The notes: generated by a model from the sequence alone, not told the origin. 64,000 nucleotides of DNA from CAVWCW01 sp963753615 (GCA_963753615.1 CAVWCW010000014.1:62001-126000), one strand, 5' to 3'; positions 30,605 to 39,970 are shown, numbered from the stretch's first letter. Numbers and translations: made by a program.

Positions 30605-30969
30605 GCCAGCCCCCGGAAGACAGCCTGCAGCGGCTGAGCGCAAGGCTGCGGGATTTCGCCCGCGAGCGGGACTGGGAGCAGTTCCACTCCCCCAAGAACC
30701 TGTCGATGGCCCTGATCGCCGAGGCCGCCGAATTGGTGGAACATTTCCAGTGGTTGAGCGAGGCCCAGAGCTACCAGCTCGCCGACGACAAGCGTGAGGC
30801 GGTGGCCCTGGAGCTGGCGGACATCCTGATCTTTCTGCTGCGCATCGCCGAGCGCCTGGACCTGGACCCGGTAGCGGCCGCCTGGCGCAAAATCGAGATC
30901 AACGAGGCCCGCTATCCGGCCGACAAGGTACGCGGCGATGCCCGGCGGGCATCGGAGTACGACGACTGA
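30601..30969 (+). CDS. MazG-like nucleotide pyrophosphohydrolase
   Basis: A 122-residue all-alpha NTP pyrophosphatase, similar to the RS21-C6/dCTP pyrophosphatase branch that cleans up non-canonical or excess nucleotides. Metal-binding acidic motifs are visible: A-E-A-A-E-L-V-E-H-F-Q-W near residue 40 (E-x-x-E) and E-L-A-D-I-L-I-F-L-L near 75 (E-x-x-D). Translationally coupled to argH by ATGA overlap. Confidence 0.88.
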   Translation: MSQPPEDSLQRLSARLRDFARERDWEQFHSPKNLSMALIAEAAELVEHFQWLSEAQSYQLADDKREAVALELADILIFLLRIAERLDLDPVAAAWRKIEINEARYPADKVRGDARRASEYDD

Positions 30970-31046
30970 GGCCGCACAAGAGAAACCGCACACACACCGC
31001 CTGCGTTGCCGGGCCGGGATTCGCCGCGATCGATCGGGGCCTCCTG

Positions 31047-31457
31047 TTACGCCTTGTTCCCCCGCCGCACCCGCTCGCTGAGAAGCGCCTCGGCCTTGTT
31101 GGCCACCAACATCGCCTCGGGCACACGCTGCTTGATCGCCGCCGCCAACTCAAGATTCAACCCCGGCAAGGGCTTGATGCTGACCCAGAGTACATTGAGT
31201 TTTAGATTGAGATCGGCGAACACCACCTGTTCGCGGTAATAATCGAACACCGCTTGCAACTCGCCCAAAGTGGCCTGAAGGCGCGACTCGGAACGCCGCC
31301 CCAGCCCCGGGATCAGCATCATGAAATCGCTCAGCAGTCGCCCGTCCTCGCCCCGAGACGGGGCCCGCTTCCACAGCGGTTCTCCAGGCGACAACCTGGG
31401 GCTCACGCGAAGCGCCGCGCAATCCGTCGGTCCATTATCGGCAAGCATAATCGCCAA
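31047..31457 (-). CDS. Hypothetical protein
   Basis: A frame of up to 136 residues that I cannot assign to a known family. The C-terminal two thirds look coding: L-Q-A-V-F-D-Y-Y-R-E-Q-V-V, L-N-L-K-L-N-V-L-W-V-S-I-K-P-L-P-G and an A-A-I-K-Q-R-V-P-E-A segment, with no signal peptide or membrane helix. The first codon at 31457 is TTG and coincides with a TATAAT on the same strand, so the real start may be ATG 31322 or 31319. It is convergent with argH-mazG and divergent from lptM. Confidence 0.6.
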   Translation of the reverse strand: MAIMLADNGPTDCAALRVSPRLSPGEPLWKRAPSRGEDGRLLSDFMMLIPGLGRRSESRLQATLGELQAVFDYYREQVVFADLNLKLNVLWVSIKPLPGLNLELAAAIKQRVPEAMLVANKAEALLSERVRRGNKA

Positions 31458-31551
31458 TTATAGCGGTCCGGCGGGGCCTTGCCCCGGTATGCCTGCCGCT
31501 GGCCAGGGTTTATACTTCCGGCTCGAATACCCGTTCGGAGGAATCGCTCTC

Positions 31552-31764
31552 ATGCATTGCTGGCCGCGCTACCTGCTTTGGCTCTTCATCGCCCTGCTCG
31601 GCACGGGCCAGATGCTCACCGCCTGCGGCCAGAAGGGCCCGCTGTACATGCCGGATGCGCCGGCGGCCGAGAGCGCAATCTCCGATGAATTTCCCGAAGT
31701 ACCCGAATTCGACCCCGAGGACCTGGAGCCCGAGGCCGCGCAAGACATCGACTCGGCGCTCTGA
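31552..31764 (+). CDS. lptM: LPS translocon maturation chaperone LptM (YifL-type lipoprotein)
   Basis: A 70-residue lipoprotein with signal peptide and lipobox L-T-A-C followed directly by the hallmark G-Q-K-G-P-L-Y-M-P of LptM/YifL, then an acidic tail. In E. coli LptM helps assemble the LptD/LptE outer-membrane complex. ATG 31552 has a GGAGGA site. Position immediately before lysA and dapF is typical for gammaproteobacteria. Confidence 0.9.
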   Translation: MHCWPRYLLWLFIALLGTGQMLTACGQKGPLYMPDAPAAESAISDEFPEVPEFDPEDLEPEAAQDIDSAL

Positions 31765-31775
31765 GGCCCCCCAGG

Positions 31776-33024
31776 ATGGATCACTTTCAATACCAGGGCG
31801 ACAGCCTGTATGCCGAGTCCCTGCCCCTGAGCCAGATCGCCGTCGACTACGGCACCCCCTGCTACGTCTATTCCCGGGCCACCCTGGAGCGCCACTGGCG
31901 GGCCTTCGACGGTGCCCTCGGCGACCATCCGCACCTGGTCTGCTTCGCGGTCAAAGCCAACTCAAACCTGGCGGTGCTCAATCTGCTGGCGCGACTGGGC
32001 TCCGGCTTCGACATCGTCTCGGTGGGCGAGCTGGAGCGGGTGCTGGCAGCCGGCGGAGAACCGGGCAAAGTGGTGTTCTCCGGGGTTGGCAAGCGCGCGG
32101 ACGAGCTGGCGCGCGCCCTGGAGGTGGGCATCCGTTGTTTCAATGTCGAGTCCGAGGCCGAGCTGGCCCTGCTCGACCGGGTGGCCGGGGAGCTCAAACT
32201 GCAAGCCCCGGTCTCGTTGCGGGTGAACCCGAACGTGGATGCCAAGACCCATCCCTATATCGCCACCGGCCTGCGCGAGAACAAGTTCGGCATCGCTTCG
32301 AGGCATGCCGCCGCCGCCTACCGGCACGCCGCGGAACTGCCGCACATCCGGCTGGTCGGCATCGACTGCCACATCGGCTCCCAGCTCACCGAGCTGGCGC
32401 CCTTCCTGGACGCCCTGGACCGGGTGCTGGCCCTGGCCGACGAGCTGAGCGCCGCCGGTCATGGCGCTGGAACACCTGGACCTCGGCGGCGGACTCGGCA
32501 TCCGCTACACCGACGAGGTCCCTCCCGAGCCGGCGGCCTACGCCGCCGCCCTCAAGCAACGTTTGGGCGGGCGTCGCTACGAGATCCTGATCGAGCCCGG
32601 GCGCGCCATCGCCGGCAATGCGGGGGTGCTGCTGACCCGGGTCGAATACCTGAAACCGACCCCCCACAAGGACTTTGCCATTATCGACGCGGCCATGAAC
32701 GACCTGCTGCGCCCGGCCCTGTACCAGGCGGTGCAGGAGATCCTGCCGGTGGAGCGCCACGACGGGGGCCGCAGCGGCGAGTACGACCTGGTCGGCCCGG
32801 TGTGCGAGACCGGCGACTTTCTCGGCAAGGGCCGGCGACTCAGCCTGGCCCCGGGCGACCTGCTGGCGGTGCGCTCCAGCGGCGCCTACGGCTTCACCAT
32901 GAGTTCCAACTACAATACCCGTCCGCGGGCCGCCGAGGTCATGGTGGACGGGGATCGGGCCTATCTGGTGCGCCGCCGCGAGACCGTCCCGGAACTCTTC
33001 GCCGGCGAGTCGACCTTGCCGTGA
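31776..33024 (+). CDS. lysA: Diaminopimelate decarboxylase (frameshifted in this sequence)
   Basis: Makes lysine from meso-diaminopimelate with PLP. The N-terminal half reads in one frame (Y-G-T-P-C-Y-V-Y-S; PLP-lysine motif C-F-A-V-K-A-N-S-N near residue 50; H-I-G-S-Q near 207); the C-terminal half reads in another (L-D-L-G-G-G-L-G, E-P-G-R-A-I-A-G-N-A-G, G-P-V-C-E-T-G-D, S-G-A-Y-G-F-T-M-S-S-N-Y-N). The frames meet at about 32459, where GCCGGTCATG looks like GCCGGCATG with one extra T. All catalytic motifs are intact, so a sequence error is more likely than real loss. It overlaps the methyltransferase start. Confidence 0.93.
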
Positions 33025-33685
33025 AGCGCATCCCCGAGCCGGAACTGATGGACGATGCCGAGCAGGCCCTGGCCTATGCCGAGGCCGATTTCTCGGAGCC
33101 CAACCAGCGCTTCCTGGAGCTGTTCCGGCCGTTGGCCCCGGACGGCCCGTTCCTGGCCCTGGACCTGGGCTGCGGGCCAGCCGACATCACCCTGGCCCTG
33201 GCCCGCGCGTACCCCCAGGCCCGGGTGCAGGGTCTGGACGGGGCCGAGGCGATGCTCAGCTTCGGCCGCCGCGCCCTGGATGCGGAGCCGGCCCTGGCCG
33301 CCCGGGTGGAACTGATGTGCGAGCGCCTGCCCAGCCGACACCTGCCCCGGGCCGGGTTCGACGCGGTGCTGTCCAACAGCCTGCTGCACCACCTGGCCGA
33401 GCCTCAGGTGCTCTGTGGCAGACCTTGCGCGAGTGCGCCCGCTCGGGTGCGGCGGTGCTGGTGATGGACCTGGCGCGCCCCCCCACGCCGGAGGCGGCCG
33501 AGCGGCTGGTGGCCGAATATGCCGCCGACGCCCCCGAGGTGCTGCGGCACGACTACCGCAACTCCCTGTTCGCCGCCTTCACCCCGGACGAGGTAAGCGA
33601 GCAGTTGCGCTTCGCCGGCCTCCAGGACCTGCAGGTAGGCTGGGTAAGCGATCGCCACCTGGCGGTCAGCGGCCGGCTCGGCTGA
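33021..33685 (+). CDS. Class I SAM-dependent methyltransferase (frameshifted)
   Basis: Start GTG 33021 overlaps the lysA stop. The SAM-binding motif L-D-L-G-C-G-P-A-D-I-T-L-A-L-A lies near residue 50; acidic loop Q-G-L-D-G-A near 74; S-N-S-L-L-H-H-L near 115 is the motif-IV/V region. After E-P-Q-V-L the frame shifts at about 33413 (apparent two-base insertion in GTGCTCTGTGG); downstream W-Q-T-L-R-E-C-A ... V-L-V-M-D-L-A-R-P and a C-terminal D-R-H-L-A-V-S-G complete the domain. Substrate unknown. Lies between lysA and dapF. Confidence 0.75.
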
Positions 33686-33725
33686 AGCCCTTTCCACTCC
33701 GGCGCCGGGCGGTTACCCTGGCCCG

Positions 33726-34557
33726 ATGGAACTGCAATTCACCAAGATGCACGGCCTTGGCAATGACTTCGTGGTCATCGACGGAGTGCGCCAGCGAGTC
33801 GCCCTGGACGCGGCGAATACCCGCTTCCTCGCCGACCGCCGCTTCGGAATCGGCTGCGACCAGATCCTGCTGGTGGAACCGCCTCGCGATGCGGCTACCG
33901 ACTTCTACTACCGTATCTTCAATGCCGACGGCTCCGAGGTGGAGCAATGCGGCAACGGCGCCCGCTGCTTCGCCCGCTTCGTGCGCGACCAGGGACTCAG
34001 CGCCAAGGACGTGATCGACGTCGGCACCAAGGCGGGCCCGATCCGCCTGTTCCTGGAGGCCGACCGACAGGTCCGGGTCAACATGGGACCGCCGGTGCTG
34101 GCGCCGGGCCGAATCCCGTTCCAGGCCGAAACCGAGGCCGCGCTCTACCCGCTGGAGGCGGACGGCCGCCGGCTGGCCATTGGTGCGGTATCCATGGGCA
34201 ATCCCCATGCGGTGCTGCAGGTGGCAGCGGTGGATACCGCCCCTGTGGCCGAGCTGGGCCCGGTCATCGAGCGCCATCCGCGCTTTCCGAACCGAGTCAA
34301 CGTGGGCTTCATGGAGGTGCTCGGGCGAGACCGGATCCGGCTGCGGGTCTATGAGCGCGGCGCCGGCGAGACCCTGGCCTGCGGCACCGGGGCCTGCGCC
34401 GCGGTGGTCAGCGGGCGCGTCCAGGGCCTGCTCGACCCAAGCGTGCGGGTCAGCCTGCCAGGCGGTGATCTTGTGATAGAGTGGGCGCAATCGGGCCGAC
34501 CCCGTATGGATGACCGGCCCGGCCGAGCGAGTCTTCGAAGGCAGAATAAAACTATGA
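33726..34557 (+). CDS. dapF: Diaminopimelate epimerase (frameshifted near the C-terminus)
   Basis: Converts LL- to meso-diaminopimelate. Family motifs: T-K-M-H-G-L-G-N-D-F near residue 6, N-A-D-G-S-E-V-E-Q-C-G-N-G-A-R-C near 65 (catalytic Cys), and E-T-L-A-C-G-T-G-A-C-A near 216 (second catalytic Cys). The C-terminal frame changes near 34503: removing one C from GACCCCGTATGG gives W-M-T-G-P-A-E-R-V-F-E-G-R-I and a stop at 34555-34557, overlapping the next start (ATGA). Both the natural end and the overlap support a single-base sequence error. Confidence 0.94.
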
Positions 34558-35247
34558 AATCGGAAGAACGCAAGCCAGAGACCGAGGGCGACGGGGAGCA
34601 GGAGACGCAAATCGCCGACTACCTGGCCGCCCACCCGGAATTTTTCGAGCGCCACCTGGAGCTGTTGCTGGCAACTGCGCCTTCCCCACCCTACCGGTGG
34701 CGGCGCCGTGTCCCTGCTGGAGCGTCAGCTCGATGCCCTGCGCAGCGAGGTCCGGCGTTACCGCAGCCAGCTGGAAGAGTTTATCGCCGTCGCGCGGGAC
34801 AACGAGTCTCTACATCGGCGCATGCACCGCCTGACCCTTGCGCTGCTCGAACCCGGAGAGCTGGATGACATCCAAAGCGCCCTGCGCGCCGAGCTGCAGA
34901 GCCAATTCGAGGCCGATGCGGTGGCGTTGCGGCTGTTCGACCCAGAGCTCGGGGCGGCGCCGAACCCGGACCCCACACTGGCCGCCTTTCGCCAACAGCT
35001 GGACCAGGGCCGCCCGGTATGCGGCGCCCTGGAGCCCGGCCAGATGGAGCAGTTGTTCGGGGAGCAGGCCCAGGACCTGAGTTCCGCGGCCCTGATCCCG
35101 CTCAAGGGACAGCAGGTGCTGGGTCTGTTAGCCGTCAGCAGCCGCGACCCCGACCGCTTCCACCCCGGAAAGGGCACCGAGTTTCTGGTGCGTCTCGGCG
35201 AGCTGGTCAGCCGGCGCCTGGAAGTGGCGCTGCGCGGCACCGCCTGA
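34554..35247 (+). CDS. DUF484 family protein (frameshifted)
   Basis: About 230 residues. N-terminus I-A-D-Y-L-A-A-H-P-E-F-F-E-R-H is the classic DUF484 start; after a frame change near 34680 the protein continues through H-P-T-G-G-G-A-V-S-L-L-E-R-Q and a GAF-like domain ending V-S-R-R-L-E-V-A-L. Position between dapF and xerC is the conserved gammaproteobacterial order. The function is unknown in all organisms; it is probably co-transcribed from lptM to xerC. Confidence 0.9.
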
Positions 35248-35253
35248 CCCCCG

Positions 35254-36183
35254 ATGACCACCGGCCCGCTGCCTCGGGACGCCGCCGCCGGCTGGCTGGA
35301 AAGATTTCACAACCACCTAGCCCACGAGCGGCGGATGTCGCCGCGCACCTTGGAGAGCTACCAGCGGGACCTGCGCCAAATCATGGCTTGGTGCCGCGGC
35401 CAAGGCATCGCCGACTGGGCGGAGCTTGACCAGCATCAGGTCCGGGCCTATGTGGCATGGCGACACCGTCGCGGCCTATCCGGCAAGAGCCTGCAACGGG
35501 AACTTTCCGCCCTGCGCAGCCTGTACCGTTACCTGCTGCGGGAGGGAGCGGTGAACCAGAATCCAGCCCAGGGGGTACGGGCCCCCAAAAGCGAACAGCG
35601 CCTGCCTGCCACGCTGGACGCCGACCAGCTCGCCCACCTGCTGGACGTGCCCGGGAGCGACGCCCTGGAACTGCGGGATCTGGCGATGCTGGAGCTGATG
35701 TACTCTTCGGGCCTGCGCCTGGCGGAGCTGGTGTCGGTAAATCTGGGCGACATCGATTTCGACGATGCCAGCCTCGAGGTCACCGGCAAGGGGGCCAAGA
35801 CCCGGCGCCTGCCAGTGGGCCGCCAGGCCCTCAAGGCCCTGGGCCACTGGCTCGGGGCCCGGGCCAACTTGGCGGCGCCAGGCGAGCCGGCGCTATTTGT
35901 CGGCCGCCGCGGCAAGCGCCTGGGGAGGCGGGCGGTGCAGCAACGCCTGCACCGCTGGGCCCTGCGCACCGGCTCTCCTCGGGACCTGCATCCGCATCTG
36001 CTGCGGCATTCCTTCGCCAGCCATCTGCTGGAGTCTTCCGGCGACCTGCGGGCAGTCCAGGAACTGCTCGGTCACGCCGACATCAGCACCACGCAGATCT
36101 ATACCCACCTCGACTTTCAGCACCTCGCCCAGGTCTACGATCAGGCCCACCCCCGGGCCCGCCGCCGCAAGAACGAAGACTGA
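35254..36183 (+). CDS. xerC: Tyrosine recombinase XerC
   Basis: Resolves chromosome dimers at dif with XerD. The 309-residue protein has an N-terminal SAM-like core-binding domain (R-M-S-P-R-T-L-E-S-Y-Q-R-D-L) and the catalytic domain with the six conserved positions: Arg in Y-S-S-G-L-R-L-A-E-L near residue 155, Lys near 177, H-L-L-R-H-S-F-A-S-H near 248, H in G-H-A-D-I-S-T-T-Q-I near 275, and the nucleophile Tyr in Q-I-Y-T-H just after it. Context (dapF-DUF484-xerC) separates it from XerD and from phage integrases. Confidence 0.96.
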   Translation: MTTGPLPRDAAAGWLERFHNHLAHERRMSPRTLESYQRDLRQIMAWCRGQGIADWAELDQHQVRAYVAWRHRRGLSGKSLQRELSALRSLYRYLLREGAVNQNPAQGVRAPKSEQRLPATLDADQLAHLLDVPGSDALELRDLAMLELMYSSGLRLAELVSVNLGDIDFDDASLEVTGKGAKTRRLPVGRQALKALGHWLGARANLAAPGEPALFVGRRGKRLGRRAVQQRLHRWALRTGSPRDLHPHLLRHSFASHLLESSGDLRAVQELLGHADISTTQIYTHLDFQHLAQVYDQAHPRARRRKNED

Positions 36184-36242
36184 CCCCCGCTTCCAAGCCC
36201 AAAGGGTAAAAGAACAAACGCCAGCCGGCACAACTGGCGCAG

Positions 36243-36498
36243 CCCGGATATTTCACCAGGTAGTGCGTCCCTGGCGCAGGGTCTGTGCGGCTGGGCGCCG
36301 CTCTGGCGCGAAACCGATAGCCATAGCTACCGATTGAGTGAAGCGCAAGCCCGGGCGCGCCTGAACCAGCCAGGGATGCGATAGCCAGGCGGTGTGATAC
36401 AGGGTGTTTCGCCGGCGACGCCTCCCGAGTCCTATTGAAGGTCTCGAATTTCCAGTTGCTTATGCGCAGCCGCCTGGCGGCTTGTTGAAATACGCGGG
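36243..36498 (-). repeat. Small mobile-type repeat, copy C (256 bp, imperfect inverted ends)
   Basis: Ends CCCGGATATTTCACCAGG (36243-36260) and the reverse complement of 36481-36498 agree at 14 of 18 positions. Read on the minus strand, the half from 36498 down to about 36360 matches copy B at 57815-57950 closely (GACGCCTCCCGAGTCC... core, GATAGCCAGGCGG). The other half is not present in copies A or B. Non-coding; lies between xerC and the cytochrome island. Confidence 0.7.
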
Positions 36499-37024
36499 GG
36501 AGACGCGGTGTCGGCCTTGAGCTTTATCGACCGCCAAACGAGTATGCTTAAACCCAATAATTTAGCAATGATAATTGTCAATAAAGGAATGAAATATATT
36601 TCTATTTATAGCGCTCGCGCGAACTAAAGATACCACCCATCATCCGGCCGATTATGCGTCGATACTTATCCGATAAGTTTACTATAAATAGCCTATTTAT
36701 CAATGCATTACAGCGCCAGAAAACACCGTTTCTAGCGGTTTCCTGTGTTTCTTGAAGACTATAGTACTGCGCCTACCTCGCTGCACCTCCTGCCCCAGAT
36801 CAAACAAAACAGACTGGCGCGCCAAACTAGTTTGACAACCCCGATCCTCAGGGTTAGTTTTTCTATAAAGAATCCGTATCTCTTACTCTGTCCCGGCAGG
36901 CCTGTGAGCTTGCGCAGCGGCGTAGAGACAGCGAAGGGCTTCGGTGGTCTGCGCGCTGGCAGCGAAAAGTCCAGCGCCCGGTTTCCGCCGGGTCGGGGCA
37001 ACCGCGGAAACGAGGGTGGTGGAA
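36499..37024. other. AT-rich upstream region of the multihaem cytochrome
   Basis: The stretch from about 36530 to 36760 is markedly AT-richer than anything else in the window and contains no convincing gene. It holds several AT-rich possible -10 sites (e.g. TATAAA at 36684-36689) and an imperfect hairpin at about 36717-36754. Such composition may mark a regulatory region, or a join between transferred segments. Confidence 0.5.
36568..36581. promoter_or_regulatory. Candidate FNR/Anr-type (or Fur-type) operator
   Basis: ATGAT-AATT-GTCAA matches the FNR consensus TTGAT-N4-ATCAA at 8 of 10 fixed positions. The surrounding AATGATAATTGTCAAT also resembles half of a Fur box. An AT-rich -10-like TATTTA lies about 32 bases downstream of its centre, the spacing of a class II FNR promoter. 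It is 444 bases from the cytochrome start, so the leader would be long. Confidence 0.3.
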
Positions 37025-39970
37025 GTGAAGCGCATGCTGGTATTGACGGCGGCCTTGGGTCTGCCGGGGTTATTAGGTCTTCCGGCTTGCACTCAAGAGC
37101 ATGCGCCAACCGGCCCGCCCAGCGCCCGCGAGCAACTCCCGGTACCGCCGGCCCACACCGATCACCGCGGCTTCTTTGCCGAACCCTTCGCGGATGGACC
37201 CGCGGTCACCCGAGCCTGCCTGGAATGCCACCCGGACGAGGCCCGAGAGATCATGGCCACCGCCCACTGGAACTGGCAGGGCCAAGAGGTGCTGGTGCCC
37301 GGCCACGACGAGCCAATGCGCATCGGCAAGCGCAACGTGATCAACAACTTCTGCATCGGCATCCAGTCCAACTGGCCGGCCTGCACTCAGTGCCATATCG
37401 GCTACGGGTGGGAAGATGAGAACTTCGATTTCGAGGACCCGAGCCGGGTCGACTGCCTCGTCTGTCACGACAACAGCGGCACCTACCTGAAGAAATTCCG
37501 TGGGGCCGGCCAACCGGACGAAACGGTGGACCTGCTGGCGGCGGCACGCAGCGTTGGCCGACCGACCCGCAAGAACTGCGGCGGTTGCCACTTTCAGGGC
37601 GGCGGCGACAATGCGGTCAAGCATGGGGACCTGGACAATACCCTGCTCTTCCCCAGCGCCCGCATCGATGTGCACATGGGGAGCAACGACATGCAGTGTG
37701 TCGACTGCCACCTGACCCAAGACCACCGGGTGTCTGGACGGGCGATCACGGTCAGCGTGGACCGAGAGAACCGGCTACGCTGCAGCGGTTGTCATCCGGC
37801 CGCCCCGCACCAGGATGTGCGCCTCAACGCCCATACCGAACGCCTGGCCTGCCAGACCTGCCACATTCCTTTCATGGCGGTGGATACCGGCACCAAGCTG
37901 AGCTGGGACTGGTCCCAGGCCGGCCAGGATCTGGACATCACCGACACACACCTGTACATCAACTACAAAGGGCGCTTCACCTGGGCCAAGAAGCTGGCGC
38001 CGGAGTATTACTGGTACAACGAGACCTCCAGCCGCTATATCCTGGGCGACGAGATCGACCCCAGCCGGCCGACCCGGATAAGCGGGCCGCTCGGTGACCG
38101 GGACGACCCCCAAGCCAAGATCTGGCCGTTCAAGGTTCATCGGGGCAAGCAAGTCTACGATACGGTCAACCTTTACTTCCTGGTGCCGCATGTGCATGGA
38201 GACCAGGGCTTCTGGACCCAGCTTGACTGGCCGAAGGCCTTGGAACTGGGATCCCGGGTAACCAGCTTGCCGTTCAGCGGGCTCTACGACTTCGCCCCCA
38301 CCGAGATGTTCATGCCTCAGACCCACATGATCACCGAGGCGGATCAGGCCCTGCAGTGCCGGGACTGCCACGGCGAGCGGGGCCGCCTGGACTGGCTGGC
38401 GTTGGGTTACCCCGGCGATCCGTTGATGCCGGAAATGGAGGAACACCCGCCGATCTACCTGTTCGACGCCAACGGCGAGCCGGTCAGCGCCTCCGGCGAG
38501 CCCCTGTCCATCGGCGAGTCCTGCAGCATCTGCCACGAGCTGGAAGACCCGGCATTCGTCGCCACCCACGGCTACCACACCAGCGTAAACACCGAATTGC
38601 TGCCGCCCGAGCGCCGGCCGCTGATGGTGCACGGGCCCCGCATCTCGACCCAGGAAGAGGAGCAGATGAACTGCTTCCTGTGCCACATCCAAGAACCCAA
38701 TCATGCCGCCCGGCTGCAGGCCATTGGCGCGGGAGAACCAGAGTGGTCGGTCAGCGCCACCCTGCTCGGCAGCGGGCTGCTGGAGGCGGACGCCGACGGC
38801 TACCGCTGGAACATTGAACGGGTGGCTGAGGACGGCGAAGCGGAACTGGCCCTGCGCCGGGTCAGCGAGACCAACTGCGGGGCCTGCCACGGCTTGGTGC
38901 ATGACGGCGCCGAAGCCTTGGCCCTGGCCCTGGGCGACGGCCGCCACTGGACCACGGAAAAGACGGGGCAGATCTTCTCGCCGCAACGCATCGCGCGCTC
39001 GGCAATCAACCTCAAGGGCAAGGATCAGCTCGACTTGGCGTGGGACGTGCATGCAGAGCGCTTGGTTTCCTGCGGCGACTGCCACTATTCCCAGGGCCGC
39101 CCCGAGCGCCTGGCAGGCGAGGCCCGGCCCGCCCAGGTAGAGCCCGCCAGCGGGGTGAAGCGCCGGTGCCAAAGCTGCCACGCCCTGGACGGAACCCACC
39201 AGTGGCTGCCCGAGCCGGAACGCCATTTCAGCGCCTTGGCCTGCGAGGCCTGCCATGTGCCGGACTTGCAGATGGCCGCTCAGCAGGCGATAGACGCGAG
39301 CGTGGAAGGCCCAGAGGGCCAGCCGCTGGTCAGCTACCGCGGCTTGGACCGCGGCGATCCGACGAACCTGTCCCACGCCTATGTCAGTGGCTACCGGCCG
39401 CTGTTGCAGGTGGGCAAAAACGAGCGCGGCGAGCTCCAGGTGCTGCCCTACAATCTGGTCACCCGCTGGTACTGGGCGGACGGGCCCGCCCCCGAGGGGG
39501 CGCCGGTATCGCCAACGCTCACGCGCCGGGCCTGGTTGGGTCCGGACGGATATCATCCGGAGGTCATGGAGGCCTTCGACGGCAACCGCGATGGCGCCTT
39601 AAGCAGCGCCGAGCTGCGCCTCGACAACTATGCCAAGGTGGTGCTGATCAAAGAACGGCTGCGAGACCTCGGGGTCGCCAACCCCACCCTGCGCGGCGAG
39701 CTCCGAGCCTATCACATCCACCACAACGTGCGTCACGGTGACCGGGTGAACCGGGAGTGCGCGCGCTGCCACCCTGAAAGCCCCCAAGATCTGGCGGCAT
39801 TCGAACTCGCACCCTATGTGCCCGGCCGGGTGCTGCCGGAACTGGTGGCCGACCCGACCTCGATCCGTCTAGACGGCGAGTTGCAGATCGGCGCCGACGG
39901 CCGGCTGTGGCTGCAACCGGACCGCGGCCCCGCGGCCACCTACCAGGCACTGCGGGCAACTGGAGACTAG
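37025..39970 (+). CDS. 15-haem c-type cytochrome: octahaem-tetrathionate-reductase-like module fused to a 7-haem module with an EF-hand
   Basis: An exported 981-residue cytochrome. It starts with a signal/lipobox-like L-P-A-C (about residue 22). Fifteen CXXCH sites are visible from residue ~65 to ~913: C-L-E-C-H, C-T-Q-C-H, C-L-V-C-H, C-G-G-C-H, C-V-D-C-H, C-S-G-C-H, C-Q-T-C-H, C-R-D-C-H, then C-S-I-C-H, C-F-L-C-H, C-G-A-C-H, C-G-D-C-H, C-Q-S-C-H, C-E-A-C-H, C-A-R-C-H. The first eight, with G-K-x-N-V-I-N-N-F-C, H-I-G-Y-G-W and A-V-K-H-G-D-L-D, resemble octahaem tetrathionate reductase. A canonical EF-hand loop D-G-N-R-D-G-A-L-S-S-A-E lies near residue 852. GTG 37025 or ATG 37034 may be the start. 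Probably first gene of the operon with the transporters downstream. Substrate inferred, not shown. Confidence 0.88.
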   Translation: MKRMLVLTAALGLPGLLGLPACTQEHAPTGPPSAREQLPVPPAHTDHRGFFAEPFADGPAVTRACLECHPDEAREIMATAHWNWQGQEVLVPGHDEPMRIGKRNVINNFCIGIQSNWPACTQCHIGYGWEDENFDFEDPSRVDCLVCHDNSGTYLKKFRGAGQPDETVDLLAAARSVGRPTRKNCGGCHFQGGGDNAVKHGDLDNTLLFPSARIDVHMGSNDMQCVDCHLTQDHRVSGRAITVSVDRENRLRCSGCHPAAPHQDVRLNAHTERLACQTCHIPFMAVDTGTKLSWDWSQAGQDLDITDTHLYINYKGRFTWAKKLAPEYYWYNETSSRYILGDEIDPSRPTRISGPLGDRDDPQAKIWPFKVHRGKQVYDTVNLYFLVPHVHGDQGFWTQLDWPKALELGSRVTSLPFSGLYDFAPTEMFMPQTHMITEADQALQCRDCHGERGRLDWLALGYPGDPLMPEMEEHPPIYLFDANGEPVSASGEPLSIGESCSICHELEDPAFVATHGYHTSVNTELLPPERRPLMVHGPRISTQEEEQMNCFLCHIQEPNHAARLQAIGAGEPEWSVSATLLGSGLLEADADGYRWNIERVAEDGEAELALRRVSETNCGACHGLVHDGAEALALALGDGRHWTTEKTGQIFSPQRIARSAINLKGKDQLDLAWDVHAERLVSCGDCHYSQGRPERLAGEARPAQVEPASGVKRRCQSCHALDGTHQWLPEPERHFSALACEACHVPDLQMAAQQAIDASVEGPEGQPLVSYRGLDRGDPTNLSHAYVSGYRPLLQVGKNERGELQVLPYNLVTRWYWADGPAPEGAPVSPTLTRRAWLGPDGYHPEVMEAFDGNRDGALSSAELRLDNYAKVVLIKERLRDLGVANPTLRGELRAYHIHHNVRHGDRVNRECARCHPESPQDLAAFELAPYVPGRVLPELVADPTSIRLDGELQIGADGRLWLQPDRGPAATYQALRATGD

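Noticed and set aside
32440..32480. Programmed ribosomal frameshift in lysA
   Set aside because: No slippery heptamer or following structure was seen, and neighbouring genes show similar random indels.
31776..33464. One long frame reading from lysA through into the methyltransferase as a fusion protein
   Set aside because: The middle part of that frame lacks LysA motifs, which continue in another frame after one extra base near 32459; the fusion is an artefact of the indel.
36745..37419. Plus-strand frame overlapping the start of the cytochrome gene
   Set aside because: Out of frame with the haem motifs; no signal or domain, and it overlaps a well-supported gene.
37775..39556. Long minus-strand open frame inside the multihaem cytochrome
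   Set aside because: Shadow of the cytochrome gene; its sequence has no recognisable domain and the plus strand carries 15 haem motifs.
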